The translations under genes were made by a program, and so were the position numbers. From Candidatus Chlorobium masyuteum (GTDB lineage Bacteria; Bacteroidota; Chlorobiia; Chlorobiales; Chlorobiaceae), in NCBI RefSeq assembly GCF_011601315.1, contig NZ_JAAORA010000004.1, positions 115,200 to 179,199 on the forward strand: a stretch of DNA of 64,000 nucleotides. Direction: 5' to 3'. Under the pieces are notes generated by a model. That model saw only the letters and a program-made list of their open reading frames with translations. It was not told where the DNA came from and did not search any database. Every line of letters begins with the position of its first letter. Position 1 is the stretch's first letter. This document shows positions 40,349 to 49,035 of the stretch, one piece after another.

Positions 40349-41042
40349 GGTCGTCAACTGTAATTATTGTTACCCTGCGTTCTCTGTACAACTTGTTTTC
40401 ACCAAACTGGATTGGCACATCATTCAGAACAATGGATTCTCCATCGTGCTCTCCATCCAAAACCCTGAAATCCTCCACCAGCTTTTTTTCTTGCGCTACC
40501 TCGATAGCGCGAACTATAGCTGCGGATTCTGAAGCAAAAGATCCTTGATAGATGAAATCCGTAGGCACACAGCACTTTCGGCCCAAATAGATATCCCAGC
40601 AAGGATTCGCCAGAGCATCGGCAATAATGGCTGTTTTAGCGACTGGAATTTGCAGAATGGCAGCAAAGGCAGCATCCTGCAGGTAGTAGCGATAGGTTAT
40701 TTTTGAGCCGCCCCCAACAGCCGCCTTACCATCACTTTTTTTGGGGATCAGGAGCGTTTCCCAAGGGTTCTGGTCATCATAGCCACTCCCAACCATATGG
40801 AAATCTCTCAACAAGGCTTCTCTTTCTTTTGATCTTCGAAAGGAGAGTACTGTCTGGCTAAGTGAACCCATCTCCTGCAGCAGTTCTTTCTGCTCACCAC
40901 CAGCACCAAGGGCACAGCATAGCAGACCGAGTACACCCGATTTTGTTGGGAAATCAAGGGTACCCCTTCGACCGAATCTTGAGTCGGAACCCCATGACTG
41001 CAATGGCGCTTCAAGCCAGAGCAAGAGATAGGTGCTACTCAT
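40341..41042 (-). CDS. cas5e: Cascade subunit Cas5e
   Basis: 233 residues with the Cas5e start YLLLWLEAPLQSWGSDSRFG and FPTKSGVLGLLCCALG. It caps the 5' handle of crRNA within the type I-E Cascade. Overlaps cas7e (ATGA) and cas1. Confidence 0.95.
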   Translation of the reverse strand: MSSTYLLLWLEAPLQSWGSDSRFGRRGTLDFPTKSGVLGLLCCALGAGGEQKELLQEMGSLSQTVLSFRRSKEREALLRDFHMVGSGYDDQNPWETLLIPKKSDGKAAVGGGSKITYRYYLQDAAFAAILQIPVAKTAIIADALANPCWDIYLGRKCCVPTDFIYQGSFASESAAIVRAIEVAQEKKLVEDFRVLDGEHDGESIVLNDVPIQFGENKLYRERRVTIITVDDHV

Positions 41043-42082
41043 TGAACCTCCGCTACAGATTTTTTCAATTCCTCGATGAGATGGTCAATGCTGAAACCTG
41101 CGTCTTCACCAAAAGTAAACTCTTTTTGTTTACCGAATAATGACCCTGCCAAGACCTCTTTTTTAGCCAGATAATCGGTGAGTGCCGTTATGCTTGGTTG
41201 AAGATAGCCTCCATCTTTTGCTTTAACGGCTGTTTCAAAAGGCATCTGCAAGCGCTGCCCATTACGGACAAAGATTTTTGCAAATTCCCATGGAGAGGCC
41301 CCGGACTGGGTGGTTTGCCTCGCACTTGGAACAGCTACAAAAAGGGCTTTGGTAAACGCTTCAATTGCTTTTTCGAGTCCATCACCAGAAAGAGAAGCCC
41401 AAAGCTGGCCAAGATCCAGACTGACATACCGGTAATAAGTCGCTGAATTGAACTCCAGGCTCCCCATGTGAGCGGAACCCTGCTCTTCACTCAGGTCATC
41501 AAGAGCGGTAAAAAACTCCACCTCGTTGCTGACTTTATGCGTTGAGATCGCATGAGAGAATGATGCCGCAGCCTCAATGTCGAGTTCACTCGCTTGAGCA
41601 ACCATACGACCAAACAAGGCAATGTCAAGTCCGTCAAGAGCAGGGTTCAGGGTTTTCTTGGCTACTTTTTGAAGCTCTTTGTCGCTCAGTTTTACTCCGT
41701 CAAAACTTTTTTCATTGGCGTAGTCCGCAAAAGCTCGCGCTTCAGATTCACTGAAAAAGAAAAGGGTATCCTTGCTGAATGCTTCGGAAATAATTTTTCC
41801 GCATGCGGCACCCTGCTCTTCAGAGGCACCTCTTTCGACGCAAGCTTTAGCAACGAATTCTCCTATTTTTTTCGTGCGGATGCCGAGTTTGATATCAAAT
41901 TCTTGCATGGCAACCCGTACTTGGCGTTTCCAGCATTGAGAGCTGACACGGGCACGAGTGTTTCCCCCAACTATTGCGGTTTTTGGGGCTCCCACGTCAT
42001 CACGATTCAGGCAGGTGACAGGAAATGACTGAAGAATGTGGTATTCAATGCGGGTGTTTCTGAAGGGATTCGTGGTGCTCAT
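41039..42082 (-). CDS. cas7e: Cascade backbone subunit Cas7e (Cse4/CasC)
   Basis: 347 residues. The N-terminus NTRIEYHILQSFPVTCLNRD, with KTAIVGGNTRARVSSQCWKR, is diagnostic for Cas7e, six copies of which line the crRNA. SAHMGSLEFNSATYYRYVSL is a second family stretch. It starts 13 bp after cas6e and overlaps cas5e. Confidence 0.96.
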   Translation of the reverse strand: MSTTNPFRNTRIEYHILQSFPVTCLNRDDVGAPKTAIVGGNTRARVSSQCWKRQVRVAMQEFDIKLGIRTKKIGEFVAKACVERGASEEQGAACGKIISEAFSKDTLFFFSESEARAFADYANEKSFDGVKLSDKELQKVAKKTLNPALDGLDIALFGRMVAQASELDIEAAASFSHAISTHKVSNEVEFFTALDDLSEEQGSAHMGSLEFNSATYYRYVSLDLGQLWASLSGDGLEKAIEAFTKALFVAVPSARQTTQSGASPWEFAKIFVRNGQRLQMPFETAVKAKDGGYLQPSITALTDYLAKKEVLAGSLFGKQKEFTFGEDAGFSIDHLIEELKKSVAEVQ

Positions 42083-42095
42083 AATGATTGTGTGG

Positions 42096-42722
42096 TTAGT
42101 TTGTGATTGAAGCTTTTAAAGGGGCTATCTGGAGCAAGCCAAAACCGAATGCCCGGCCTCGCCCGATGCCCTGCTGAAAACTTTTAATGAACAATGAGCG
42201 GTCAACTACTTCAAGTTCGCCGATCAACTCAGCCCCGCCATGGGTAACGCTGTGAGTTTGTTTGACAAATTGCTTGACATGAAGAGTTTGCACCTGGAGC
42301 GAAGCAGAATGGACTGTGAACCCCCATGAAGCAGGCGCTTTTTCGATGAACCACTGTGCAATCTCATCACGATCTCGAAGAGCTATAAGTTTGCGACTTT
42401 TACTATCACGTTTGGTGGGATTGATGACAACCTCAAAACGATAACGATCAAAGGCCATAAACTTATCATCAATCACTTTTGATTCCAGAACTCCGTGCTC
42501 AGGTTGGCGAGGCTCTCTGTCCGAAAGCAGAAGTATCAACCGACCGTTGCTGTCACCTCCCTTGTCAGCATAGAGAAACCCGCTCGGAACGCTTGCATTT
42601 TTCTCTACCTCGCTTCTCCGGTCTTCAAAGAGGCTATAGACAACCCTGTGCATCGAATAATCATCAGTGACACGCAGCGCTTTAAGATCTTTTGGGCCAA
42701 GTCTGAGTATGCTTGCTATCAT
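42096..42722 (-). CDS. cas6e: crRNA-processing endoribonuclease Cas6e (Cse3/CasE)
   Basis: 208 residues from the ATG at 42722, which overlaps the cse2 stop; the frame runs further up to 42803 inside cse2 without support. MHRVVYSLFED with the catalytic-type His and the C-terminal Gly-rich loop IGRGRAFGFGLLQIAP are typical. Cas6e cuts the repeat hairpin and stays bound to the 3' handle. Its place between cse2 and cas7e differs from the E. coli order, where it follows cas5. Confidence 0.94.
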   Translation of the reverse strand: MIASILRLGPKDLKALRVTDDYSMHRVVYSLFEDRRSEVEKNASVPSGFLYADKGGDSNGRLILLLSDREPRQPEHGVLESKVIDDKFMAFDRYRFEVVINPTKRDSKSRKLIALRDRDEIAQWFIEKAPASWGFTVHSASLQVQTLHVKQFVKQTHSVTHGGAELIGELEVVDRSLFIKSFQQGIGRGRAFGFGLLQIAPLKASITN

Positions 42723-43252
42723 GCCGCCTCCGTTTTTGCCGCCGAATGGCCATATGTATAAAACTCTTGTGCCCACTGGCTTTTTATTCTTTCGCTCTCC
42801 CAATGGAATTTCAGCAGTTGTTCAAGCAGACAGGCATAATTGATAGACGAGTTCCCTCTTGAGGCAATCAAACTGAAGAGCGGGCGGAGAATTCTGCACG
42901 CCTCTTCGACTGAGTCACAGGCAAGCAGACGACGCAGTTTTGCTTTTGCCTGGTCGCTCTGATTACCATCGTCATAACACTTCGCAATGGCCCTGCCGAT
43001 TCCCTCATTGCCATTATGAGCACTCTTTTCCTTGGCAATTGCAGCAGCAACTGTTGCAAAAGGCAGTCGTTCCCATGGCTTTTCCAGATCAATGTTGAAG
43101 GCGGCCAAATACTCCCAGCTCTGGTATTCAGTTGCAGGGTTGTCGGCCCGCTTGAGAGCCGCAGCAACGCCCTTGTTCTTTGCGATCCGGTCTATTATGT
43201 ACGCTACAAATGCCTTCGACCTGCTGGTTTTTGTTCCAGGTTCATTCTTCAT
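42719..43252 (-). CDS. cse2: Cascade small subunit Cse2 (CasB, Cas11e)
   Basis: 177 residues, all-helical, basic. SKAFVAYIIDRIAKNKGVAA followed by LKRADNPATEYQSWEYLAAF is the usual Cse2 start. Two copies stabilise the target and displaced strand in Cascade. The ATG at 43252 overlaps the cas8e stop; upstream codons to 43309 are not supported. Confidence 0.92.
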   Translation of the reverse strand: MKNEPGTKTSRSKAFVAYIIDRIAKNKGVAAALKRADNPATEYQSWEYLAAFNIDLEKPWERLPFATVAAAIAKEKSAHNGNEGIGRAIAKCYDDGNQSDQAKAKLRRLLACDSVEEACRILRPLFSLIASRGNSSINYACLLEQLLKFHWESERIKSQWAQEFYTYGHSAAKTEAA

Positions 43253-44814
43253 GGCTTTATATTTTCCGGGTTGAGGTAATTGATAAGATTTGGCCGGTTT
43301 TTTGCCCACGCATCAATCTGCCGTGCGCTCTCTTTGGGGCAAAAAGTGTCGTAAGCTTTTATTGCTGACTGTGCGAATATTTTCCTTACTCTTACGGTGT
43401 CATGAGGAGGAGCACAGGCATCAACCAGATTCTGAAAACGACGCTCGCAGAGTTCCCAGAACAAAGTCGAAGCTTGACCTGCCAGGCTGGCATCAGTCAT
43501 ATTCTGTGCCTTAAAAAAGCCATTTGTTGCCGACCATACCGTCTTGGACAATTTGTCGAGTGCATCCATCTCTACCTGCAGTTGATGGTACCATGGTTCC
43601 CCGAGAATAGCGCAATCAAGAAAAATAAGTGATTCAACAAAATCATCATCCTGCTTGACCGATTGATCGCCTGCGTTTGTGCTTACCTTGAGACCTCCTG
43701 ACCAAATACCAATCTGCTCGTACCTGCTGCGGAAGCGAACCAGACCGTACCGGATAAACTGGCAATCATAACTCTGACCACTGCCAGCACTCATAAATGC
43801 GAGCAACGAAACAAGCTCTCGCCATGGGCGCTTGTTTGGATCAATCCACTTGATTTTTGGAGTTGCGCCTCCTGCATCTACAGCCATGCTTGGCTCCCGC
43901 CAGCCCTCTTTGTGGCTTGGGTACTGCAAACCCTCTACGTAATAGATCCCATCCCCTTCAAGCAAAACAAAACGAGATATTGAAACAAGAGTCGCCATAT
44001 AGGAAAGTTTCAGGTTCTGCGCTATCGAACAATTCTCTCCTTTCGGCATCACTTCCCATGGTGCACTTCCCAATCCTGTAGTCCAGTATGCGTTCTCCTT
44101 TATCCGTTCGTGTGAGAGAAGATTCAGTAGAAGGGTGTCGATGAGGGTTTCACCAACAAGAATAGAATGGAGATAACCAATATAATTCCCAATACTTGGA
44201 GCTGCTTTTGCCGACCCTGTTTTACCAACATATCCATCAGTTAAGATATCAAGGTTTTTTTCGGTACGCTTTCCACCCAGAGCAAAGTTCATGAGCGAGA
44301 CAACGAATAACGCCTTGTCAGCATCTGACAAGACCTTGGGCACCTGATACTGGGTGAGGATAGTATTATTCTCAGCAGGAAGATCGGGATAGAATCCCAT
44401 CCCTAATGATTTTGGTTTTGCACTCGCTTCGGCATTCCGCTCCCCAGCCTTGTTGGTGGCAGTATGAAGATCATTCCGTTTCCGTCGCTCAACGAGGCCG
44501 CTTATGGCTGGCATTTGCAAAAAGGGTTTTTCTCCGTAAAGCCAGAATCTGTCATACCACTTTTCAAGGTACTCCAAGCACTTTTGGGCAAGATCAAAAG
44601 TCTCGATGGTTTCCAGAACCTCATCGTCTTCAGGTGTCAATGCGGCTTGAGCAATAGCGAGTAAAAGCTTGGTCATGGCCATTTTCTGCAAGGGATTGCC
44701 GCCGAGTCCACGATTGCTGGCGTCACTGAATATCTGGCGCAGGCTCAATCGGCCCTTGTCGATAACAGGTATCCATGGCTCGTCAATCAGATTAAATCGA
44801 TTTTCAAGGGTCAT
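43249..44814 (-). CDS. cas8e: Cascade large subunit Cas8e (Cse1/CasA)
   Basis: 521 residues starting MTLENRFNLIDEPWIPV, the classic Cse1 N-terminus, with RLSLRQIFSDA and a C-terminal four-helix bundle. It recognises the PAM and recruits Cas3. The frame is open to 44907 within cas3, but the start at 44814 matches the family and follows the cas3 stop by 19 bp. Confidence 0.95.
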   Translation of the reverse strand: MTLENRFNLIDEPWIPVIDKGRLSLRQIFSDASNRGLGGNPLQKMAMTKLLLAIAQAALTPEDDEVLETIETFDLAQKCLEYLEKWYDRFWLYGEKPFLQMPAISGLVERRKRNDLHTATNKAGERNAEASAKPKSLGMGFYPDLPAENNTILTQYQVPKVLSDADKALFVVSLMNFALGGKRTEKNLDILTDGYVGKTGSAKAAPSIGNYIGYLHSILVGETLIDTLLLNLLSHERIKENAYWTTGLGSAPWEVMPKGENCSIAQNLKLSYMATLVSISRFVLLEGDGIYYVEGLQYPSHKEGWREPSMAVDAGGATPKIKWIDPNKRPWRELVSLLAFMSAGSGQSYDCQFIRYGLVRFRSRYEQIGIWSGGLKVSTNAGDQSVKQDDDFVESLIFLDCAILGEPWYHQLQVEMDALDKLSKTVWSATNGFFKAQNMTDASLAGQASTLFWELCERRFQNLVDACAPPHDTVRVRKIFAQSAIKAYDTFCPKESARQIDAWAKNRPNLINYLNPENIKP

Positions 44815-44833
44815 ATCAATGGTGTTGCCTGGT

Positions 44834-47419
44834 TTATTTTTTTTTAGAACAATAACCGAGTCTAGGACTGTAGCTGAGTCTATACGACGTTGATGCATCT
44901 TGACCATTCAGGGATTTCAATTCACCATCCTGGCCGACAATTGCTACACGAAGCAGACTCTCGTCATACGAGCTATCACCGAGATAGAAATAACCTTTAA
45001 GCCACTCGAGGCTCTTCATAGGCGATGCTTCCGGGGCAAGGTAGTCGGCAACATGCAGTGTTTGTTGTGCAAGTGCTGCTGCCAGCAAACGCTGAGCCAT
45101 TCTGCCTTTTGGTCGCGATTGTAATGGCAGAAAAATGTCGCTTCCATCCAATAGCCTCACTGTTGTCCCTCCCCGTTCTCGGTCAATGCGCACAGATTGC
45201 AAAAGCAGAACTTCCACACTCTCCTGTTCACTGTATCGGGTGCTTGCCTTGCTTTCAGGTAACGTTCTGGAACCTGCTGATATGCCGCCCAAAGCTAATC
45301 GTTCAAGCACCTCACGCTTTCTACGGAGTATTTCTTTTTGTTTGAGTAGCAGCGGGTTTTCATCATCTTTTTCCTGATAAGTAGCCTCAATCAGATCGCG
45401 TATCTGGTCAGGAATTACCAGCTCAGTGATGCCACTCCAGACCTCCAAGGTGCGCAGAAGAACATAGGGGCTGTATACTTTGGCAGTAAGGCCAAATTCT
45501 TTTTCGGGGTGCTCCAGAGCATTGACGTATTCCGGTTTTAGTATCCATACTTCACAAAGAGAGCCGCTTGGGCGAACGGTTTCGCTGTTCCGCCATAGCC
45601 TCCCGATTCTCTGGAGGAGCATATCTGTCGGACAAATTTTTGTCACCAAAAAGTCTGCATCAATATCAAGAGATTGCTCCAACACTTGAGTCCCAACCAG
45701 TATCCGTCCATTTTGACGTCGAAGTTCACTGTTACCCTTGCCGTACCGGGTAACCCAATACTCCTCATGGCCTTCTCGATCCGTTTTCAAAAAACGGGAA
45801 TGCAAAAGACCGCACTCAATCCCCAGCCCATCAGCTCGGGCCGCCAAAATACTGAATGTACGTTGAGCCTCAGCAACCGTATTTTCTATCCAGAGTACCT
45901 GTTGGCCTCCTTCAGCCCTTGTCAGCGCCTCTTCCAGAGCTGTATCGGGAGTTGAAAACGATTGAATGCTGACGACAATTTTACCCGGAACAGTTGTGGT
46001 TGTTTCTATTGGAGAATCATCATCACTTCTCTTGACGGTTAGCAATGGATATGAATCATTGGAAACCGCTTGCGTTAAAAGCTTTTCACGCCTCTCTTTG
46101 GTCAATGTTGCGCTAAGAATGATAACGGTACACTGTAGTGCGCGAAGGGTTTCAACAAGTTGATCAAGGATGGTGCCGGTATAGGCATCATAAGAATGTA
46201 CCTCGTCGAGAATGACTACCTTTCCGGCAAGACCGAATGCCCTGACAAAGCCATGCTTCACATTCATCACGGCCATCAGCGCCTGATCGATAGTGCCTAC
46301 GGCAAAAGGGGCAAGAATACCCCGTTTACCTACACTGAACCAACTACCTCCAGCGCCACCATCTTCGCCCATCTCGATCTCTTTCAGCCATGCATTGCCG
46401 TGCAGCAAAAGAGCCCGGCGATGGGGGCATTCAGATGTCAATATTTTCTTCAAAAAGTCATTAACCCTGTCATGAATCTTGTTGGAGGTTAACTGTGTTG
46501 GCAGAGCAAAGTAGAATCCTGTTGCTTGTCCGGCAGCTATAATGGAATAGGCAGCATAAAGTGCCGCTTCAGTTTTACCTATACCCATTGGAGCTTCAAG
46601 AATATAGGTGCCGGGCATCTTTGCATTCTCGATAAGCAACTCCTGAATTCCTCGTGGTTTAAAACCGAATATATTATTGAATCCAAGCCCTTTGACAATT
46701 GTCGGTGTCACAAACCCTGCGGCATCAACGGCACCCTTGATCAGCGGTTGCCAAGCTACGTCAGGGTTATCAAAATCAGGTCCTGATCCGATCCAGTCTG
46801 CTACCGTTGTAAGGCCGGCAACAGCTTTTGCTTGCAGTGGATTTTTTATTACAGGAAACTCCAATCCTGTTGCCATCTTGATATTTTGAACAAGTTCAAC
46901 TCTTCTCTCTTGCCAAAGCGTACCTCCAAAAACCTTGTCTTCAGCTACAAGCCCATTTAACTCCGGAGAGTATCCATGATGTTGACCTATGATTTGAGGA
47001 ATTTGCCACCCGATTTTCAATGCGTGTGCGGTAGCCATGCTGACCCCGGCGTGATAGCCCCAGTTTTTCTCAAGTGCAGGGTTGATGTGGGAGAGGCTTG
47101 CCAGAGAATTGGGAACATAGTCGTCTGTTCCACGGTATATTTTTTCCTGGAATGTGGGGCTGACCTTCCCTATATCATGAATTGCAGCGACAAGTTCCGA
47201 GCCTTCAGGGAAAAGAGCTGACCGTAAAAAAGATGGTGTTCGCAAAAGGAGTTCCCTCGCAACCTCGCCGACAATTGAGCAATGATCTAAGACATCTCGC
47301 CCACCCTCACATTTCTCATTCTCTGACACACGGGTTTTCGCAAGGCACTCCTTAAGCGGCATAGCCTCAGTCAGCTCAGATGAGATATGATCGTTTGACT
47401 TCGACTTAGGAGTGCGCAT
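44834..47419 (-). CDS. cas3: CRISPR-associated helicase/nuclease Cas3, subtype I-E
   Basis: 861 residues. The N-terminal HD nuclease has DHCSIVGEVARELLLRTP, AAIHDIGKVSPTFQ and later GQHHGYSPE (metal ligands). The SF2 helicase has EAPMGIGKTEAALYAAY, ILDEVHSYDA, ILSATLTKERR, WIENTVAEAQR and CPTDMLLQRIGRLWRN. It unwinds and degrades the target once Cascade is bound. First gene of the cas operon. Upstream, 40 bp away and in the same direction, is a fragment of another cas3. Confidence 0.95.
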   Translation of the reverse strand: MRTPKSKSNDHISSELTEAMPLKECLAKTRVSENEKCEGGRDVLDHCSIVGEVARELLLRTPSFLRSALFPEGSELVAAIHDIGKVSPTFQEKIYRGTDDYVPNSLASLSHINPALEKNWGYHAGVSMATAHALKIGWQIPQIIGQHHGYSPELNGLVAEDKVFGGTLWQERRVELVQNIKMATGLEFPVIKNPLQAKAVAGLTTVADWIGSGPDFDNPDVAWQPLIKGAVDAAGFVTPTIVKGLGFNNIFGFKPRGIQELLIENAKMPGTYILEAPMGIGKTEAALYAAYSIIAAGQATGFYFALPTQLTSNKIHDRVNDFLKKILTSECPHRRALLLHGNAWLKEIEMGEDGGAGGSWFSVGKRGILAPFAVGTIDQALMAVMNVKHGFVRAFGLAGKVVILDEVHSYDAYTGTILDQLVETLRALQCTVIILSATLTKERREKLLTQAVSNDSYPLLTVKRSDDDSPIETTTTVPGKIVVSIQSFSTPDTALEEALTRAEGGQQVLWIENTVAEAQRTFSILAARADGLGIECGLLHSRFLKTDREGHEEYWVTRYGKGNSELRRQNGRILVGTQVLEQSLDIDADFLVTKICPTDMLLQRIGRLWRNSETVRPSGSLCEVWILKPEYVNALEHPEKEFGLTAKVYSPYVLLRTLEVWSGITELVIPDQIRDLIEATYQEKDDENPLLLKQKEILRRKREVLERLALGGISAGSRTLPESKASTRYSEQESVEVLLLQSVRIDRERGGTTVRLLDGSDIFLPLQSRPKGRMAQRLLAAALAQQTLHVADYLAPEASPMKSLEWLKGYFYLGDSSYDESLLRVAIVGQDGELKSLNGQDASTSYRLSYSPRLGYCSKKK

Positions 47420-47458
47420 AGGTTCAGATTATTATGGGGAACCACAGACATCAAACAA

Positions 47459-47623
47459 TCAACACAAAGGAAAAGCCCTAAAAATCACCCAATCTCCATT
47501 ACCGAATTCATCGGCAAATCGGGCAGCTTTTTCGGCAACATGCATAAGATGGGCTTGCAGGTCATGTGCCTCCCATGAACCATCAGGATTTTCCCGAAGA
47601 TGGGCAACTGATTTATTGTGCAT
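47459..47623 (-). pseudogene. 5' fragment of a different cas3 (HD domain start, probably subtype I-C)
   Basis: 54 codons reading MHNKSVAHLRENPDGSWEAH, then LQAHLMHVAEKAARFADEFG and NGDW, after which the similarity ends and the frame stops. This is the start of a Cas3 HD domain (AHxR..DGSW......HL..VA..A..FA..FGNGDW) as in subtype I-C Cas3, where the next residues would be the His-Asp site. It differs from the I-E Cas3 next to it. The break is near 47489. Short but convincing; its role, if any, is unknown. Confidence 0.6.
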
Positions 47624-47885
47624 GTGAAGGCATAAGAATGATTGTGGTGGTGAGTCAATGATGCCAGTTTGAACCGCTGAACAGGATCAATTCATGCAAA
47701 AGGGATATAAAAACGCATAATCGTAATTCAGGCAACTGACACTTCTTATTTACAAAATATTCACATCAAGCACAAGAAACAGCTTGCGTTACAGGTTTCT
47801 GAAGGAAAAGAATAATGCTGGCTGAAGAGATTTTGAATGCAGGATTGAAAAGAAAAGAAAGATGGGGGTGGCGACTTTTTTTCTG

Positions 47886-47940
47886 CCAATATGCTGTCCC
47901 TCCGGGACTCCAGGAAAGCCCCCTCGGGGCGGAATATTGG
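47886..47940. repeat. Palindromic CCAATAT repeat
   Basis: CCAATATGCTGTCCC at one end and GGGGCGGAATATTGG at the other form an imperfect inverted repeat; GTCCCTCCGGGAC is a smaller hairpin inside. It has the look of a dispersed REP-like element, but no second copy is in this window. Confidence 0.5.
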
Positions 47941-47971
47941 TAGTACACGATCCACCCAAGCTCAGAGTTTT

Positions 47972-48018
47972 GTCATCTCGAACCCCAGGTGAGAGATCTC
48001 TCCTTGCAGTCGAGATGA
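47972..48018. repeat. Palindromic GTCATC-type dispersed repeat, copy 4
   Basis: GTCATCTCGAACCCCAGGTG, GAGAGATCTCTCC, then GTCGAGATGAC. It is the neatest copy of the family also seen at 11564, 19223 and 22060. Confidence 0.7.
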
Positions 48019-48033
48019 CCAGAAAAATGGGTA

Positions 48034-49029
48034 TCAATAGGTCATAACCATCCCGCCTATCGACAACCCCGCACCGGTACCGACCAGCAAAAATTTGTCA
48101 CCCCGTTTAAGTGAGCCATCCCGGACAGCCTGGTAGAGTGTGGCCGGAATGGACGCAGCTACACAGTTGCCGAGCCACTCAAGCGTATGCATGATCTTCT
48201 CTTCCGGCCAGCCGAAGCGGCGGAGCATGTGGAGGCCGACTTTGCTTGCCTGATGAGGCACAACAAGATCAATATCGAGCAGGCTTTTCGAAAGTCCCGG
48301 AGAGAGCTCTTCGAGAAAGGCTTCATCAACACGGCGTACCATGCGGAGCACGGCGGAGCCGTCCATATGAAAGAGATCGTTATCGGGGTTATGACCCGGT
48401 TTTGATGGATGAAGTGCCGAACCGCCTCCCATAATGGTGGTCAGGTAGGCTCCATCGCCCCAGGTTCTGAAATGGGCATGGTGAATTACCGATTGATCAC
48501 CTTCACCGGATAGGGTGACAACAACCGCCGCAGCGGCATCTCCGACAAGGGTGGCCGACTCGGGCTCCCTGATGTTGATACCGCAGGAGGAGATATCGGA
48601 ACTGGCAATCAGGATATTGGTATAGCGCCCGGCAGCAAGATAGTTTGCCGCCACATCCATTGCCGCAAGAAAGCTCAGGCAGGTATTGTGCACCGTCATG
48701 GAAGGTATTCCGGAACTTCCCAGACCGAGCTGACGCTGGAGCAGCGCGCCCATGTCGGGAATAGCCTGTTCAGCCGTACCTGAGGCGTTGATGATAAGAT
48801 CGAGTCGATCAGGATCAAGCTGCGCCTCCTCAAGTGCTTCACGCGCTGCCTCCGCAGCCATAAAAGAGGATGTCTCCATACTGACCCACCGTCGCTCGCA
48901 TACTCCGTTACGTCGCTCTACCCAGCCGGCAGGAAGCCCGCAAATTGCTTCCAGTTCGGAGCTCCGGACAATACGCTGAGGGAGATAACGGCCAACGCCG
49001 ATGATTCTGAGCGGGAGGTTTACTTCCAT
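48034..49029 (-). CDS. 3-oxoacyl-ACP synthase III (FabH)-like protein
   Basis: 331 residues, thiolase-fold KAS III family. The catalytic triad is visible: Cys in HNTCLSFLAAMD, His in VPHQASKVGL and Asn in LEWLGNCVAASIPATL. The first half has LIINASGTAEQAIPDMGALL. The sequence around the Cys differs from housekeeping FabH (usually CAG), so it may be a paralogue for a special acyl chain or secondary product. It follows the pentapeptide gene by 6 bp. Confidence 0.82.
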   Translation of the reverse strand: MEVNLPLRIIGVGRYLPQRIVRSSELEAICGLPAGWVERRNGVCERRWVSMETSSFMAAEAAREALEEAQLDPDRLDLIINASGTAEQAIPDMGALLQRQLGLGSSGIPSMTVHNTCLSFLAAMDVAANYLAAGRYTNILIASSDISSCGINIREPESATLVGDAAAAVVVTLSGEGDQSVIHHAHFRTWGDGAYLTTIMGGGSALHPSKPGHNPDNDLFHMDGSAVLRMVRRVDEAFLEELSPGLSKSLLDIDLVVPHQASKVGLHMLRRFGWPEEKIMHTLEWLGNCVAASIPATLYQAVRDGSLKRGDKFLLVGTGAGLSIGGMVMTY

Positions 49030-49035
49030 CTTGCT

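Larger units (their letters stand above)
47624..48033. other. Intergenic region with two palindromic repeats
   Basis: 410 bp. The part next to 47624 should hold the promoter that once served the truncated cas3 and may now serve the I-E operon. Two repeat elements follow (47886-47940 and 47972-48018). ORFs here are only palindrome shadows. Confidence 0.5.

Noticed and set aside
47766-48047. Small ORFs around 47.8-48.0 kb
   Set aside because: They follow the two palindromic repeats; each strand gives mirror-like ORFs.
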